Assembly: GCA_039925145.1 (NCBI GenBank)
Contig: JBDSZL010000018.1
Location: 1-64,000 of the forward strand
Direction of reading: 5' to 3'
Origin: JBDSZL01 sp039925145
GTDB lineage: Bacteria; Acidobacteriota; Vicinamibacteria; Vicinamibacterales; SCN-69-37
DNA: 64,000 bases
The position numbers and the translations under genes were made by a program. Positions 1-9,780 of the stretch are shown piece by piece; the first letter of the stretch is position 1; every line of letters starts with the position of its first letter. The notes below the pieces were generated by a model. It made no database searches, was not told the DNA's origin, and saw only the letters and a list, made by a program, of their open reading frames with translations.

Positions 1-274
1 CGGCCTTGGCATTGGGGGCATTGAATTGGAACCAAAAGCGACCGTCTTCGGTGGTCTGGGGAAATGTCGCCTGGCGGTGAGTGGAACCGGATTTCTTCCA
101 CTCGCCGGTGTTGGGAGTGGGCATGGGGTCGTACTTGAGCGAAGGGACTATCTGAGGTGCCGGAGGCGCGGTGCGAGGAGCAGCGCCGGGCGCCTGGGCA
201 GCGTAAGCCGTCAGCGTAAGGCCGGCGCACGCTAGGGCGACGAGGTACGAGGCAGCGAAGCGAGAAGTCGTCAT
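1..274 (-). CDS. Secreted esterase-like protein, N-terminal part (cut by window edge)
   Basis: Reading leftward from the ATG at 274-272 gives an open frame to the window edge. A GGAGG lies 4 bases before the start. The first 25 or so residues are a signal peptide ending near TAYAAQAP. A proline-rich spacer follows, then the stretch DGRFWFQFNAPNAKA. This matches the beginning of the E-set (CBM48-like) domain of the nearby esterase at 2553 (DGRVTFRLRAPNAKEV), so the gene is probably a second secreted Fes-type esterase. The catalytic domain lies outside the window, so the function is inferred from that similarity alone. Confidence 0.7.
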   Translation of the reverse strand, partial: MTTSRFAASYLVALACAGLTLTAYAAQAPGAAPRTAPPAPQIVPSLKYDPMPTPNTGEWKKSGSTHRQATFPQTTEDGRFWFQFNAPNAKA

Positions 275-308
275 GGCATCCTCCGAATGAGTTTTTAGAT
301 CACCGATA

Positions 309-824
309 CTACTTCAGCGGACTGTAATTGGTCGCAACGACGAACTCGCTGGTGACCTGCAGACGAACATTCAACTCCGTCCGCGCCTTCTGCCAGTCAG
401 GATCGGCATTGAACGCAGCCCACGCGCTGTCACGTGCCGCTGCATTCGCGAACGCCAGCATGTACACCAGCGTGTCGGTCTTGTTGACCGGCTGCCACAA
501 GCCGATCACCGTGAACCCGTGTTTCTTGAAGAACCCCAGGGTGTAGTCGCGGAAGCGCTTGTGGAGCAGATCGAGCGAGCCTGGTCCTTCGGGTTGAACG
601 ACATAGGTGCGGATCTCGAAACAGCGCGAGTCCTTCGCGGCGCTCGCCAGCGGTCCCGCAGGATTCGTGTTTGGCCCACATGTCGGTGGAGTCGGCGTCG
701 CGCCGCGGCCGGCCGTGGCAGGTGCCGCAGGCGCTGGCCCACCCGCAGGCGTCTGGGCGGTGGCCACTCCGGCCAGGACAGAAACGGCGGTTCCAAACGC
801 GATCGCGGTCGGCACTCGTGTCAT
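309..824 (-). CDS. Secreted NIPSNAP-family protein
   Basis: The 171-aa product has a signal peptide (MTRVPTAIAFG to VATAQTP), an Ala/Pro/Gly-rich spacer and one NIPSNAP-type ferredoxin-like barrel. The barrel starts at CFEIRTYVVQPEG, continues through LHKRFRDYTLGFFKKHGF and ends with DPDWQKARTEL. NIPSNAP domains are dimeric alpha/beta barrels with no agreed biochemical role in bacteria. A longer ATG at 839 is in frame, but AGGAG lies 6 bases before the ATG at 824, so the inner start is chosen. The gene is divergent from the FG-GAP gene at 1099. Confidence 0.85.
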   Translation of the reverse strand: MTRVPTAIAFGTAVSVLAGVATAQTPAGGPAPAAPATAGRGATPTPPTCGPNTNPAGPLASAAKDSRCFEIRTYVVQPEGPGSLDLLHKRFRDYTLGFFKKHGFTVIGLWQPVNKTDTLVYMLAFANAAARDSAWAAFNADPDWQKARTELNVRLQVTSEFVVATNYSPLK

Positions 825-1098
825 GACGGCTCCTGTCATCCGCGCAAGGCTTGCGGTGCGCAGAGTTTATAGATGCGGCGCCTTCGGTGCAATCTCGCGG
901 GGCGGACCTCCCCGAACGCCCCGCTGTCATTCGGCCCAGCCGCCTGAGGTGTGCGGCAAATTCCGTCGATTGGATCGGGCCGCTGCCAGCGTAGAATGCG
1001 TCCACTCGCGGACCGGCGACATGTATGGAGCGCCGAAGCAACGCTTGTTCAGACCGCGCGTCGAAGCACGTGCCGATCCCGGCATCAGGAGAACTCAC

Positions 1099-2433
1099 AT
1101 GTGCACCGATTCGCCCGGCGGCAACGCTCACGCCGACGTTCGCTTCCGTGGTCTCCGCGGCGTCGTTCTCGCGCTGGCGGTTCCCGTGATGTGCGGTGCG
1201 GCCTTCCAAGGCGAGATGCGCTTTGCGATGGTGACCGTCGACGAGGGGGCGGCTGAATCGGCCGCGGTGGCCGACTTCAACAACGACGGAAAACTCGACA
1301 TCGTGTCAGCCGAGAGTTGGTATGAGGCGCCGCTCTGGACGAAGAAGCCGATTCGCACGATTCCGGTCAGCAGCGGCTACGTCGATTCGTTCAGCGATCT
1401 TCCACTCGACGTCGACGGCGACGGCTTCACCGACCTCATTCAGATCGGTTACTTCGCGCGCCGCATCGTGTGGATGAAAAATCCCGGGATGAGCGGTGGG
1501 GCGTGGACAGAGCATCTCATCGACGCAGTCGGCCCCACCGAGTTTGCCTTTCTCGTCGATCTCGACAACGACGGAAAGGCCGACGACCTGCTGCCGCAAT
1601 TCACAGGGGCTGCCCAAGCGCCATTGACGTGGTACGACCTTCAGCGTGGTGAGTGGGTGAAACACGTGGTCAGCACGCGGAGCTACGGTCACGGTATCGG
1701 TGCGGGCGACATCAACGGTGACAAGCGCAATGACATCCTGACGCCGCAAGGCTGGCTGGAAGCGCCTGCCGATCCGCGCGCACCCGGTGACTGGACCTTT
1801 CATGCGACCGACTGGCAGCAGCGCGCGATTCCTGCGCCAGCGCCCACCACCGCATCGCTCACCATTCCGCCGGCTGTGTCGGTTCCTCCAGCCCCAGCTC
1901 CGACACCTCCGCCCCCTTCTTCGACACCAGGCACGGCCCCTACCGGCCCCCCTCCCCGCGGCGCTGAATGGGGATTCATGTACGTGCTCGACATCAACGG
2001 CGACGGACGCAAGGACGTCCTGACGACAGCCGCGCACAGCTATGGAGTGTGTTGGTTCGAACAACGGTCAAACGGCGAGTGGCAGCAACACGTGATCGAC
2101 AACTCGTGGTCGCACTCGCACGCATCCGTGCTCGTCGACGTCAACGGCGACGGCCGCCCCGACCTGGTCACCGGGAAGCGATTCCAGTCGCGTAACGCAC
2201 CGGCTCCAGGGGACAGCGACCCGCTCGGACTTTATTGGTACGAATTCAAGCCGGCCCCGAACAACTCGGTGACGTGGACGCGCCACACAATCGACTACGG
2301 CAGCAAGGCCGGCGGCGGCCTTCAGATGGCCGTGCGGGACATCGATGGCGACGGCGACATGGACGTCGTGAGCGGCGGTAAGTCTGGGCTGTTTCTGGCG
2401 CGCAACATGACCAACTCGGCCGCTTCTCGGTAA
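1099..2433 (+). CDS. Secreted FG-GAP/VCBS repeat protein
   Basis: The 444-aa product has an N-terminal hydrophobic segment (GVVLALAVPVMCGA) and about seven calcium-type Asp motifs, such as DFNNDGKLD, DVDGDGFTD, DLDNDGKAD, DINGDGRKD, DVNGDGRPD and DIDGDGDMD. These mark a seven-bladed FG-GAP/VCBS propeller, a fold used for extracellular binding. A Pro-rich linker at 1861-1960 splits the blades. The frame stays open back to 607, over the divergent NIPSNAP gene, but AGGAG before the ATG at 1099 and the position of the hydrophobic leader support 1099. The ligand is unknown. Confidence 0.85.
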   Translation: MCTDSPGGNAHADVRFRGLRGVVLALAVPVMCGAAFQGEMRFAMVTVDEGAAESAAVADFNNDGKLDIVSAESWYEAPLWTKKPIRTIPVSSGYVDSFSDLPLDVDGDGFTDLIQIGYFARRIVWMKNPGMSGGAWTEHLIDAVGPTEFAFLVDLDNDGKADDLLPQFTGAAQAPLTWYDLQRGEWVKHVVSTRSYGHGIGAGDINGDKRNDILTPQGWLEAPADPRAPGDWTFHATDWQQRAIPAPAPTTASLTIPPAVSVPPAPAPTPPPPSSTPGTAPTGPPPRGAEWGFMYVLDINGDGRKDVLTTAAHSYGVCWFEQRSNGEWQQHVIDNSWSHSHASVLVDVNGDGRPDLVTGKRFQSRNAPAPGDSDPLGLYWYEFKPAPNNSVTWTRHTIDYGSKAGGGLQMAVRDIDGDGDMDVVSGGKSGLFLARNMTNSAASR

Positions 2434-2552
2434 CAGAGTTGCCGTTTCAGTCGACGCCGACCGATAATCGCTGGCATCGCCACGGTCGTCAGTGAAAAGG
2501 TGCACCCTCGAGCGCCCCGGCACTTTGTTTCCACGCTTCTGAGGAGTTGGAC

Positions 2553-3893
2553 ATGGTCAAACGTTCTCTGCCCGTTCTTGTCGTGCTGGCCGGTGTGCTG
2601 GCCGCGACCTCATTCTTGGGCGCGCAGCAGCCCGTGCCACAGACTCCGCCTGCCGCGCCAGCGGCGGCCGGGCCACCTGCCCCCGGCGGGCGCGGAGGTG
2701 GACGCGGTGGCGCACCGGTGAAATCGCCAGAGATTGCGGCCGATGGTCGAGTTACGTTCCGACTGCGCGCGCCGAACGCGAAGGAAGTGCTCGCGGTCAT
2801 CGGTGGCAATCGCCTGCCCATGGTCAAGGACGAACAGGGCGTCTGGAGTGTGACCTCCGATCCGCTCAAGCCCGACTACTACACGTACTCCCTGTCGGTG
2901 GACGGAACGACGATCAACGATCCGAGCAATCGTCAGGCCCAGACGTCGTTCGGCAACTTCCAGTCGATGTTCGTCGTCGCCGGACCTCAGCCGTGGCTCC
3001 CGACGCCTGGCGTCCCACGCGGCGTGGTCGCAAAGCACACGTTCCATTCAGCGGTCGCCAACGATGACCGCGAGTTCTACGTGTATACCCCGCCGGGCTA
3101 CGAAGCCAAGCGCGCGCGGCCGTATCCCATCCTGTATCTGCTGCACGGGCTGGGCGACGATGCCGAGCGATGGATGAACTTCGGCGGCGCGCCGTACATC
3201 TTCGACAACCTCATTGCGGCCGGCAAAGCGGTACCGATGGTGGTGGTCACGACGCTCGGCTACGGCGTGGGCAACGGTCCGGCCGGAGCCATGGCGGCCG
3301 AGAACATCACGGGTTACACCAAGAGCTTGCTGACCGAAGTGATGCCCACGGTCGAGCGGGCGTACAACGTCAGCCGCGAGCGCGAGACGCGAGCCATCGC
3401 GGGCCTGTCGATGGGCGGAGCGGAAACGCTGTACACCGGCCTGAACAATCTGGATAAGTTCGCCTGGATGGCGTCGTTCAGTGGCGCGTTCGTGATGTGG
3501 CCCAACGACAACCGGGCCCCTCGCGGTGACGGCGCGGGCGCGCGTGCGGGCGCGGCACCAGCCGCAGGTCGCGGAGACGGGGCAGCGGCGGGACCCGGCG
3601 CGGCAGCGGGGGGTCGCGGTGGCCGTGGCGGCGGACAAGCGCTCGATGTCAGCGTGTTCGAGAAGAACTTCCCGACCCTGAGCGCCAAGGACAACTCGCG
3701 CATCCGGATGCTCTGGATCACCGTCGGCACGGCAGATGGGCTCCTCGGTGTCAACCGTCAGTTCAAGGAGTGGTTGAAGACGAAGAACGTCCGGTTCACC
3801 GAGTTGGAGGTCGAAGACATGGCCCACGTCTGGCCCCTCTGGCGCGATAACCTCACGACGTTCGCGCAGCAGGTCTTCCAGCCCGCGCGCTGA
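2553..3893 (+). CDS. Secreted Fes-like alpha/beta-hydrolase esterase with E-set domain
   Basis: The 446-aa product has a signal peptide, a Gly/Pro-rich spacer, an E-set/CBM48-like domain (about residues 60-130) and an esterase-D/enterochelin-esterase type hydrolase. YLLHGLGDD is the oxyanion region and GLSMGG holds the nucleophile serine. The catalytic His is likely the one in MAHVWPLW near the end. Enzymes of this class cleave feruloyl, acetyl or catecholate esters; the substrate is unknown. GAGGAG lies 6 bases before the ATG at 2553; a TTG at 2547 is less likely. A low-complexity Gly/Ala/Arg insert (3520-3640) interrupts the hydrolase domain before the acid residue. Confidence 0.88.
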   Translation: MVKRSLPVLVVLAGVLAATSFLGAQQPVPQTPPAAPAAAGPPAPGGRGGGRGGAPVKSPEIAADGRVTFRLRAPNAKEVLAVIGGNRLPMVKDEQGVWSVTSDPLKPDYYTYSLSVDGTTINDPSNRQAQTSFGNFQSMFVVAGPQPWLPTPGVPRGVVAKHTFHSAVANDDREFYVYTPPGYEAKRARPYPILYLLHGLGDDAERWMNFGGAPYIFDNLIAAGKAVPMVVVTTLGYGVGNGPAGAMAAENITGYTKSLLTEVMPTVERAYNVSRERETRAIAGLSMGGAETLYTGLNNLDKFAWMASFSGAFVMWPNDNRAPRGDGAGARAGAAPAAGRGDGAAAGPGAAAGGRGGRGGGQALDVSVFEKNFPTLSAKDNSRIRMLWITVGTADGLLGVNRQFKEWLKTKNVRFTELEVEDMAHVWPLWRDNLTTFAQQVFQPAR

Positions 3894-4296
3894 CTTCTGG
3901 GCCGTCGCGACGGCCGAGCTCGCTGGCACGACACAATCTAACGAAGGAGCCGGTGACCATCTCCGTGTTATCGCGGTCGGCAAGCCCGTCGGCGGCCATC
4001 CTGCAAAAGAGACCGGCCACCACGGTGGTCACCGGGATCGGTGAGCCGACGTCACGCGCCAGGTTCTCGATCAAATCGAGATCCTTCACCATCAGTGCCG
4101 CACGACCGGTGTTCGAGAACTCCGACCCCACCATCTTCGGAAACATCTCCTGCAGCTGGCGCGAGTCCGCACGCCCGCCAGCCAGCGCCGCCAGAATCTG
4201 TGCGGCGTCAATCCCCAGCCGCTCGGCGAAGGCGCAGGCCTCGGCGAGCACGGCCACTCCGTGGACCGGCTCCGAGCTAACAGTCTTGTGACCCGC
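3853..4296 (-). pseudogene. Remnant of a 3-hydroxyisobutyrate/6-phosphogluconate dehydrogenase-type gene
   Basis: The minus strand encodes only the all-alpha C-terminal half of a beta-hydroxyacid dehydrogenase. HKTVSSEPVHGVAVLAEA, FAERLGIDAAQILAAL and AALMVKDLDLIENLARD fit the NAD_binding_11 domain, including the family Lys-Asp helix. The N-terminal Rossmann domain with its GxGxxG motif is absent. The frame runs upstream only into unrelated sequence, and the end runs into the neighbouring esterase gene on a non-homologous tail. The piece is therefore a truncated remnant, probably non-functional. Confidence 0.6.
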
Positions 4297-4343
4297 GATG
4301 TATCTGGTTAATACTAAATACAAGCCCGCGAGAAGCAGTCCCA

Positions 4344-6056
4344 ATGCAAACAGTTTCCCCTGCTGGGTGGCGGTTTATCGGCTCCATCAGCCGCGCTTCA
4401 GCGCTCGGCGTGCTCATCTGCTTAGCGCCGTCTCCAGAGGTGGCGCTCTCCGCACAGAATCAGCGTCCCGAATTCCGCGCCGGCACGACGCTGGTACCCA
4501 TCGAGGTGCGGGTGGTAGACCGCAACGGACAGCCGGTGACCGACTTGCGTGCATCCGAGTTCACCATCCTCGAAGACGGCGTGCCACAGCGCATCGAACA
4601 CTTCGCCGCTGAGCAGCTGCAGGCGGCTCAGAGCACGGTCGTTGAATCCCAGCCGCACCGGGCAGCCAGCGCATTTGAGCCAGCGTCGGTGAATCGAAGG
4701 ACCTTCCTGCTTCTTCTCGGCAGGGGCAGCCTCGAAGAGCCCTCGCGGGGAGTGGACGCCTTGATGCACCTGGTGCGGGAGCGCCTGCTGCCACAGGACC
4801 TGGTCGCTGTGATGGTCTGGAACCGCGCGACCGATTTCACCACCGACCACGATGCTATTCTCGGCATCCTGGAGCGGTTTGCACATAACCACGTTGCAAT
4901 CGAGCACGCGTGGAATGTCAGCGCCGCAAAGGCATACGGGCAGCCTGTACCCGCCTGGATTGTCCGAATGATGGACGACGTGTTTGGCCCGACGGGTACC
5001 CTGGGCGTCAGGACGATGGATGTCCGGGACTTGGTTCGCGCCGGTCGTGAGGCACGTGCCCAAGGCGTCGAGGAGAAGGGCGCTGAGGCGCTTTCGCTTC
5101 TCGGTGACGGTAAGGGGGCCGAGATGACCGGTCTCGGTGATGACCTCGGCTCTCTCGTTCTGGCCGTCGAGTACCTGCGCCGCGTGGCTGGTGAGAAGCA
5201 GCTCATTTTCGTATCCGAGCATGGAGCCACTTTCGAGCGCTACGAAGACGATCGGGGCCTGGCTCGTCGCGCGGCTGATGCCCGGGTTGCGCTGAACGTC
5301 ATTCATGCGGGAGGGGTGGCCTATTCAACCGGAAACGGCCGGACACAGCTGAACGCTGCTGGCAACATATCCGCGAACCTGTTCACAGCGCGGACCGCAC
5401 GGGACCTTGCGAAGTTGACCGGAGGCCAATTTCATGCGCATGAGTTTTCCCGCTCGGCAGAAGATATTGACCGCATCGATGCAGCCACGCGGTTCCATTA
5501 CGCGTTGGGCTACTACCCGCTGAAGGACCCGGTAGACGGGCACTACCGACGAATTCAGGTTCGAGTCAGCCGACCGGGCGTGACGGTCCTCGCCCGCGAC
5601 GGCTATTTCGCCCGCGCCGATATCGGCGTCGGGGAGGTCAGGCAAACCCTTTCCTTCAACCGCATCGCCACAGCGGCGGAACGGATGGGCACGATACCCA
5701 CGATCGGCATCACCTCGATTACCGCAGGACCAGCTCCGCAGCGGGGGAATAGCATCTCTGTAAGCATGACGCTTGACCTCTCGCGTGTGTCATTCAGGAA
5801 GGAGGACGGCTTGAACGTAGGGTCTTTGGACCTCGCGATCTTTGCTGTGACCGACCGGCAGAAGCCAGCGGGGGAGATGTGGCAGACGCTGGACCTCCGC
5901 TACACCGACGAGCGGCTCGCGGCCATTCGAGCTGCGGGCCTCCGACATACCGCGACGGTACCGCTCACCGGTCCGGCTCGGGAGGTGAAAATTGTGGTCT
6001 ACGACTACCCCACGGATGAGGTTGGCTCAGCCGTCGCGAAAGTAGAGCGGCATTGA
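4344..6056 (+). CDS. VWFA-related secreted protein, acidobacterial type
   Basis: The 570-aa product has a leader ending near VALSAQNQRP. The family opening follows (FRAGTTLVPIEVRVVDRNGQ and FTILEDGVPQRIEHF), then a von Willebrand A-like domain (about residues 110-330) and the typical ending ALGYYPLKDPVDGHYRRI with RDGYFAR. This architecture is strongly expanded in Acidobacteria; its role is unknown but likely outside the cytoplasm. At the place of the DxSxS metal site the sequence reads LLLGRGSLEEP, so the MIDAS looks degenerate. The start is the ATG at 4344, with a weak GAGAAG upstream. Confidence 0.88.
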   Translation: MQTVSPAGWRFIGSISRASALGVLICLAPSPEVALSAQNQRPEFRAGTTLVPIEVRVVDRNGQPVTDLRASEFTILEDGVPQRIEHFAAEQLQAAQSTVVESQPHRAASAFEPASVNRRTFLLLLGRGSLEEPSRGVDALMHLVRERLLPQDLVAVMVWNRATDFTTDHDAILGILERFAHNHVAIEHAWNVSAAKAYGQPVPAWIVRMMDDVFGPTGTLGVRTMDVRDLVRAGREARAQGVEEKGAEALSLLGDGKGAEMTGLGDDLGSLVLAVEYLRRVAGEKQLIFVSEHGATFERYEDDRGLARRAADARVALNVIHAGGVAYSTGNGRTQLNAAGNISANLFTARTARDLAKLTGGQFHAHEFSRSAEDIDRIDAATRFHYALGYYPLKDPVDGHYRRIQVRVSRPGVTVLARDGYFARADIGVGEVRQTLSFNRIATAAERMGTIPTIGITSITAGPAPQRGNSISVSMTLDLSRVSFRKEDGLNVGSLDLAIFAVTDRQKPAGEMWQTLDLRYTDERLAAIRAAGLRHTATVPLTGPAREVKIVVYDYPTDEVGSAVAKVERH

Positions 6057-6141
6057 AAGGTGTCCGACGTCTGCGCGCTGTTCAGCTGTTCTGACGAGAC
6101 CCGCGTCGCGCGTCGGCGTGTCGAGCCGATTGGGCCCAACT

Positions 6142-6599
6142 GATGCCTGATGACCCGCAGCTCGACGCGAGTGGTGGCTTCACGAGGCTACTCCGAGCGC
6201 ATCCCTTCAGCGCCATCGCCGTTTCCATAGGAACGGTCATCGCCACCGTGGGCGCCTTGGACAGCGCACTCTTCCTGTTCCGGGCTTTTCTTTGCCACCG
6301 TTGAATTCGGAGCCGGTGCCTCGCGGGCGGTGCTCCGCGTGACTGCCGGCCGCGCCCTTGGCAGGAATCAGCCGCTCACACTTGCGAGTTATGAATCGGG
6401 CGCACAAGTGCCCATCGTCTTCCTCCCGCGGGATCCGCGCCGGGCCCGGCGCGATGAGTTCTGGGACCTCTGGGCTGTGGCCATGATAGGAGTGTCGTGC
6501 ATCGTCCTCGGACCGATTTTCGAGTTGCTGCCCGACCGGGGGTGGTGGCAGGCGGATCCCAGCGCACAGATGATCACCTTGTTCGGGAAGCGTGAGTAG
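6142..6599 (+). pseudogene. DUF3592-like membrane protein gene, frameshifted
   Basis: An ATG at 6142 opens a frame with a hydrophobic segment (FSAIAVSIGTVIATVGAL) that ends at a TGA near 6304. The +1-shifted frame then continues as TVEFGAGASRAVLRVTAG, SGAQVPIVFLPRDPRRARRD and a second membrane segment (WAVAMIGVSCIVLGPIF). This second part has the DUF3592 layout: an F-G strand, then G..V.V.y.P..P..A, then D.FW.LW. The break lies at a T-rich run near 6290-6296. One indel would rejoin an approximately 150-aa two-helix protein. It is either a true pseudogene or a sequencing error. Confidence 0.6.
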
Positions 6600-6678
6600 G
6601 CTGCGCTCGGCCTCCGGCTACGATCGTCGCTGCGCAATCAGAACCGCATGGATGTGCCGTGTAAAAAAGGAAGTGGGT

Positions 6679-7209
<531 letters not shown>

Positions 7210-7323
7210 TCTCGCGACTCGCTGGATCCCGTTGCGACACTCCTGACGGACAGGGGCTCTTGCCGGTCGACATTTTCGTCACCCCAGTTTGACAGGCTCC
7301 AGTGTGCTGTTTTCTACTCCGGC

Positions 7324-8796
7324 ATGGCTCTGTCGTCGCTTCGCGACCCCACCGCCTCCCCCCTCTTCAACGACTATCCGCTCGGCGGTTCGTACGATGA
7401 GATGTTCGACGCCGATGGACGACCGCGTCCGTCCTACGATCCGCTCTTCGCGCGGCTGCAGCACCTGCCGATCGAAGACCTTCGACGACGGCAGCGCGAT
7501 GCCGATTCGGCGTTCCTGCAGCAGGGCATCACGTTCACGGTCTACGGCGACGAGGGCGGCACCGAGCGCGTGTTTCCGTACGACCTGGTGCCCCGCATCC
7601 TGACCGGTGTCGAGTGGGCGCACATCAGCCGGGGCCTCGAGCAGCGTCTCATGGCCCTGAACCTGTTCCTGCGTGATATCTACGGCGACGGACGCATTCT
7701 CGCCGAAGGGATTGTGCCACGTCGCCTGGTGCTGACCGCACGGCACTACCGGCCGGAGATGGGCGGCCTCTACACGCGGCGCGACGTGCGGATCTCGATC
7801 GCGGGCATCGACCTGGTGCGGCTGCCCGACGGCACCTTCGCGGTGCTCGAGGACAACGTCCGGGTGCCGAGCGGCGTCTCGTACATGCTGACGAACCGGC
7901 AGGTGACGAAGCGCGTCTTTCCGCAGCTGTTCACCGACTACAACGTGCAGTCGATCGATCACTATCCGGAAACGCTCCTCGCCATGCTTCGCTCCCTCGC
8001 ACCGGGGCGCCAGACCGACCCGGTCATCGTCGTGCTGACGCCGGGCGTATTCAACTCCGCGTATTTCGAGCACGCGTTTCTGGCGCGGCAGATGGGCGTC
8101 GAACTGGTCGAAGGGCGCGATCTGCTCGTCCACGACAACGTCGTCTACATGCGCACGACGGGCGGGCTGCGCCGCGTCGACGTCATCTACCGGCGGATCG
8201 ACGACGACTTCATCGATCCGCTCGCATTCAGGGCAAGCTCGGCGCTCGGCGTGCCCGGGCTGTTCAACGCATATCGCGCAGGGCAGGTGGCGCTCGCCAA
8301 CGCGATCGGCACGGGCGTGGCCGATGACAAGGCGGTATATGCGTACATGCCCGCGATCATCCGGTTCTACATGTCCGAGGAACCGATTCTCCCAAACGTC
8401 GATACCTACCTCCTCTCGAACGACGGGGATCGCTCGTACGCGCTCGAGCATCTCGATGAGCTGGTGGTGAAAGCCGTCGGCGAGTCTGGCGGCTACGGCA
8501 TGTTGATTGGCCCGCACAGCACGGCTGCGGAGCGTGATGAGTTCCGCCGCCGCATCATCGACAACCCGCGCAATTACGTCGCACAGCCCACGCTGGCCCT
8601 GTCGACGGCTCCGAGCTTCCTCGGCTCTGGCATCGAGCCGAGACATGTGGACCTGCGGCCCTACGTGCTCTGTGACGGGGAGCGCTGCACCGTCGTACCG
8701 GGAGGCCTGACGCGCGTCGCGCTGCGCCGCGGCTCTCTCGTCGTCAACTCGTCGCAGGGCGGCGGCAGCAAAGACACCTGGGTGCTCTCGGAGTAG
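7324..8796 (+). CDS. Circularly permuted ATP-grasp type 2 protein
   Basis: The 490-aa product has the order of the circularly permuted ATP-grasp family (DUF404/DUF407). FNDYPLGGSYDEMFDADG is near the start, then VYGDEGGTERVFPYDLVP, the ATP-binding stretches FAVLEDNVRVPSGVSYML and ELVVKAVGESGGYGMLIG, and a C-terminal RHVDLRPYVL. Such enzymes are predicted to form amide bonds at a carboxylate using ATP. The gene is directly followed by an alpha-E gene and a transglutaminase gene, the usual trio of this family. Confidence 0.92.
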   Translation: MALSSLRDPTASPLFNDYPLGGSYDEMFDADGRPRPSYDPLFARLQHLPIEDLRRRQRDADSAFLQQGITFTVYGDEGGTERVFPYDLVPRILTGVEWAHISRGLEQRLMALNLFLRDIYGDGRILAEGIVPRRLVLTARHYRPEMGGLYTRRDVRISIAGIDLVRLPDGTFAVLEDNVRVPSGVSYMLTNRQVTKRVFPQLFTDYNVQSIDHYPETLLAMLRSLAPGRQTDPVIVVLTPGVFNSAYFEHAFLARQMGVELVEGRDLLVHDNVVYMRTTGGLRRVDVIYRRIDDDFIDPLAFRASSALGVPGLFNAYRAGQVALANAIGTGVADDKAVYAYMPAIIRFYMSEEPILPNVDTYLLSNDGDRSYALEHLDELVVKAVGESGGYGMLIGPHSTAAERDEFRRRIIDNPRNYVAQPTLALSTAPSFLGSGIEPRHVDLRPYVLCDGERCTVVPGGLTRVALRRGSLVVNSSQGGGSKDTWVLSE

Positions 8797-8798
8797 CC

Positions 8799-9731
8799 AT
8801 GTTGTCACGCGTGGCCGACTGCTTCTACTGGATGAGCCGCTACATCGAGCGGGCCGAGCAATCGGCCCGCGTGCTCGACGTGCAGATGAGCCTGACGCTC
8901 GACGACCCGAGTGCGACAGTCGCCGGCTTGCTGTTGTCGGGCATCGCCCCGCCACCGGCAGGCTTCGCGTCCGCGCTCATGCCGACGGCGCAGGGGCTCG
9001 AGCGGATCGATCCGCGTCACTATGCCGCTGTCGCGGGCTGCGTGGCGGCGGCCCGGGACAACGCGCGGCAGATTCGCGAGCAAATCAGCGCAGAGATGTG
9101 GGAGCAGCTGAACACGATGTATCTCGACATCTCGAGGTCTGGCCGGCGTGATGCCTCGGAGTTCACGAGCGATATCATTCGCGACGCCTATCTCTTCCAT
9201 GGCGTGACCGAGGCGACGCTCAGCCACGGCGAGGCCTGGCACTACGTGCAGCTCGGCCGATCGCTCGAGCGTGCGGCGTCCACGGCTGCGATGCTCCAGG
9301 TGTATTTCACCGCCCGGCCTGCCGGAGAGGACGCCGATGCTGGCTCGTACGTCGAACGCGTGGGCCTGCTCCGCGCGCACGCCGCGTTCGAGGCTTACTG
9401 CCGCTGCTACACGGCGGAGCTCCGACCGGAACGGCTGGCCGAGTTCCTGCTGCTCAACGCCGAGTTGCCGCAATCCGTCCGTTTCGCCGCTGACCGTATC
9501 GAGGAGTCGCTTCGCGCCGTCGCTCGCTCGCTCAGCCGGCGCCCCGATGGCCAGCCCGACCGGCTCGCCGGCAAACTTCGCTCGGCACTCAACTACGGCA
9601 CCATCGACGAGATCATCGAAGACGATCTCCTGGAGTACCTCGCGAGCATTCAGAAGCAGTGCCGTCAGATTCACAGCGCGATCTACCAGACGTACATCGC
9701 CTATCCCATTGAGACCGCCATCGCCCGCTGA
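8799..9731 (+). CDS. Alpha-E domain protein (DUF403)
   Basis: The 310-aa, largely helical protein opens with MLSRVADCFYWMSRYIERAE and carries ARVLDVQM, DNARQIREQISAEMWEQLN and the late LEYLASIQKQCRQIHSAIYQ. These are hallmarks of the alpha-E family, which almost always sits beside a permuted ATP-grasp and a transglutaminase and may be its partner. The ATG at 8799 is 2 bases after the ATP-grasp stop codon, so the two are translationally linked. Confidence 0.92.
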   Translation: MLSRVADCFYWMSRYIERAEQSARVLDVQMSLTLDDPSATVAGLLLSGIAPPPAGFASALMPTAQGLERIDPRHYAAVAGCVAAARDNARQIREQISAEMWEQLNTMYLDISRSGRRDASEFTSDIIRDAYLFHGVTEATLSHGEAWHYVQLGRSLERAASTAAMLQVYFTARPAGEDADAGSYVERVGLLRAHAAFEAYCRCYTAELRPERLAEFLLLNAELPQSVRFAADRIEESLRAVARSLSRRPDGQPDRLAGKLRSALNYGTIDEIIEDDLLEYLASIQKQCRQIHSAIYQTYIAYPIETAIAR

Positions 9732-9780
9732 GCGTGGCCCGTGGTGGAGAGACCGCCCGCACGTCGTAGGAGGACCTTCG

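Noticed and set aside
607..1098. N-terminal extension of the FG-GAP frame
   Set aside because: It is antisense to the NIPSNAP gene; the ribosome binding site and leader place the start at 1099.
7279..8955. 558-aa minus-strand open frame
   Set aside because: It lies fully antisense to the permuted ATP-grasp gene, is Arg/His-rich without motifs, and is a typical GC-rich shadow.
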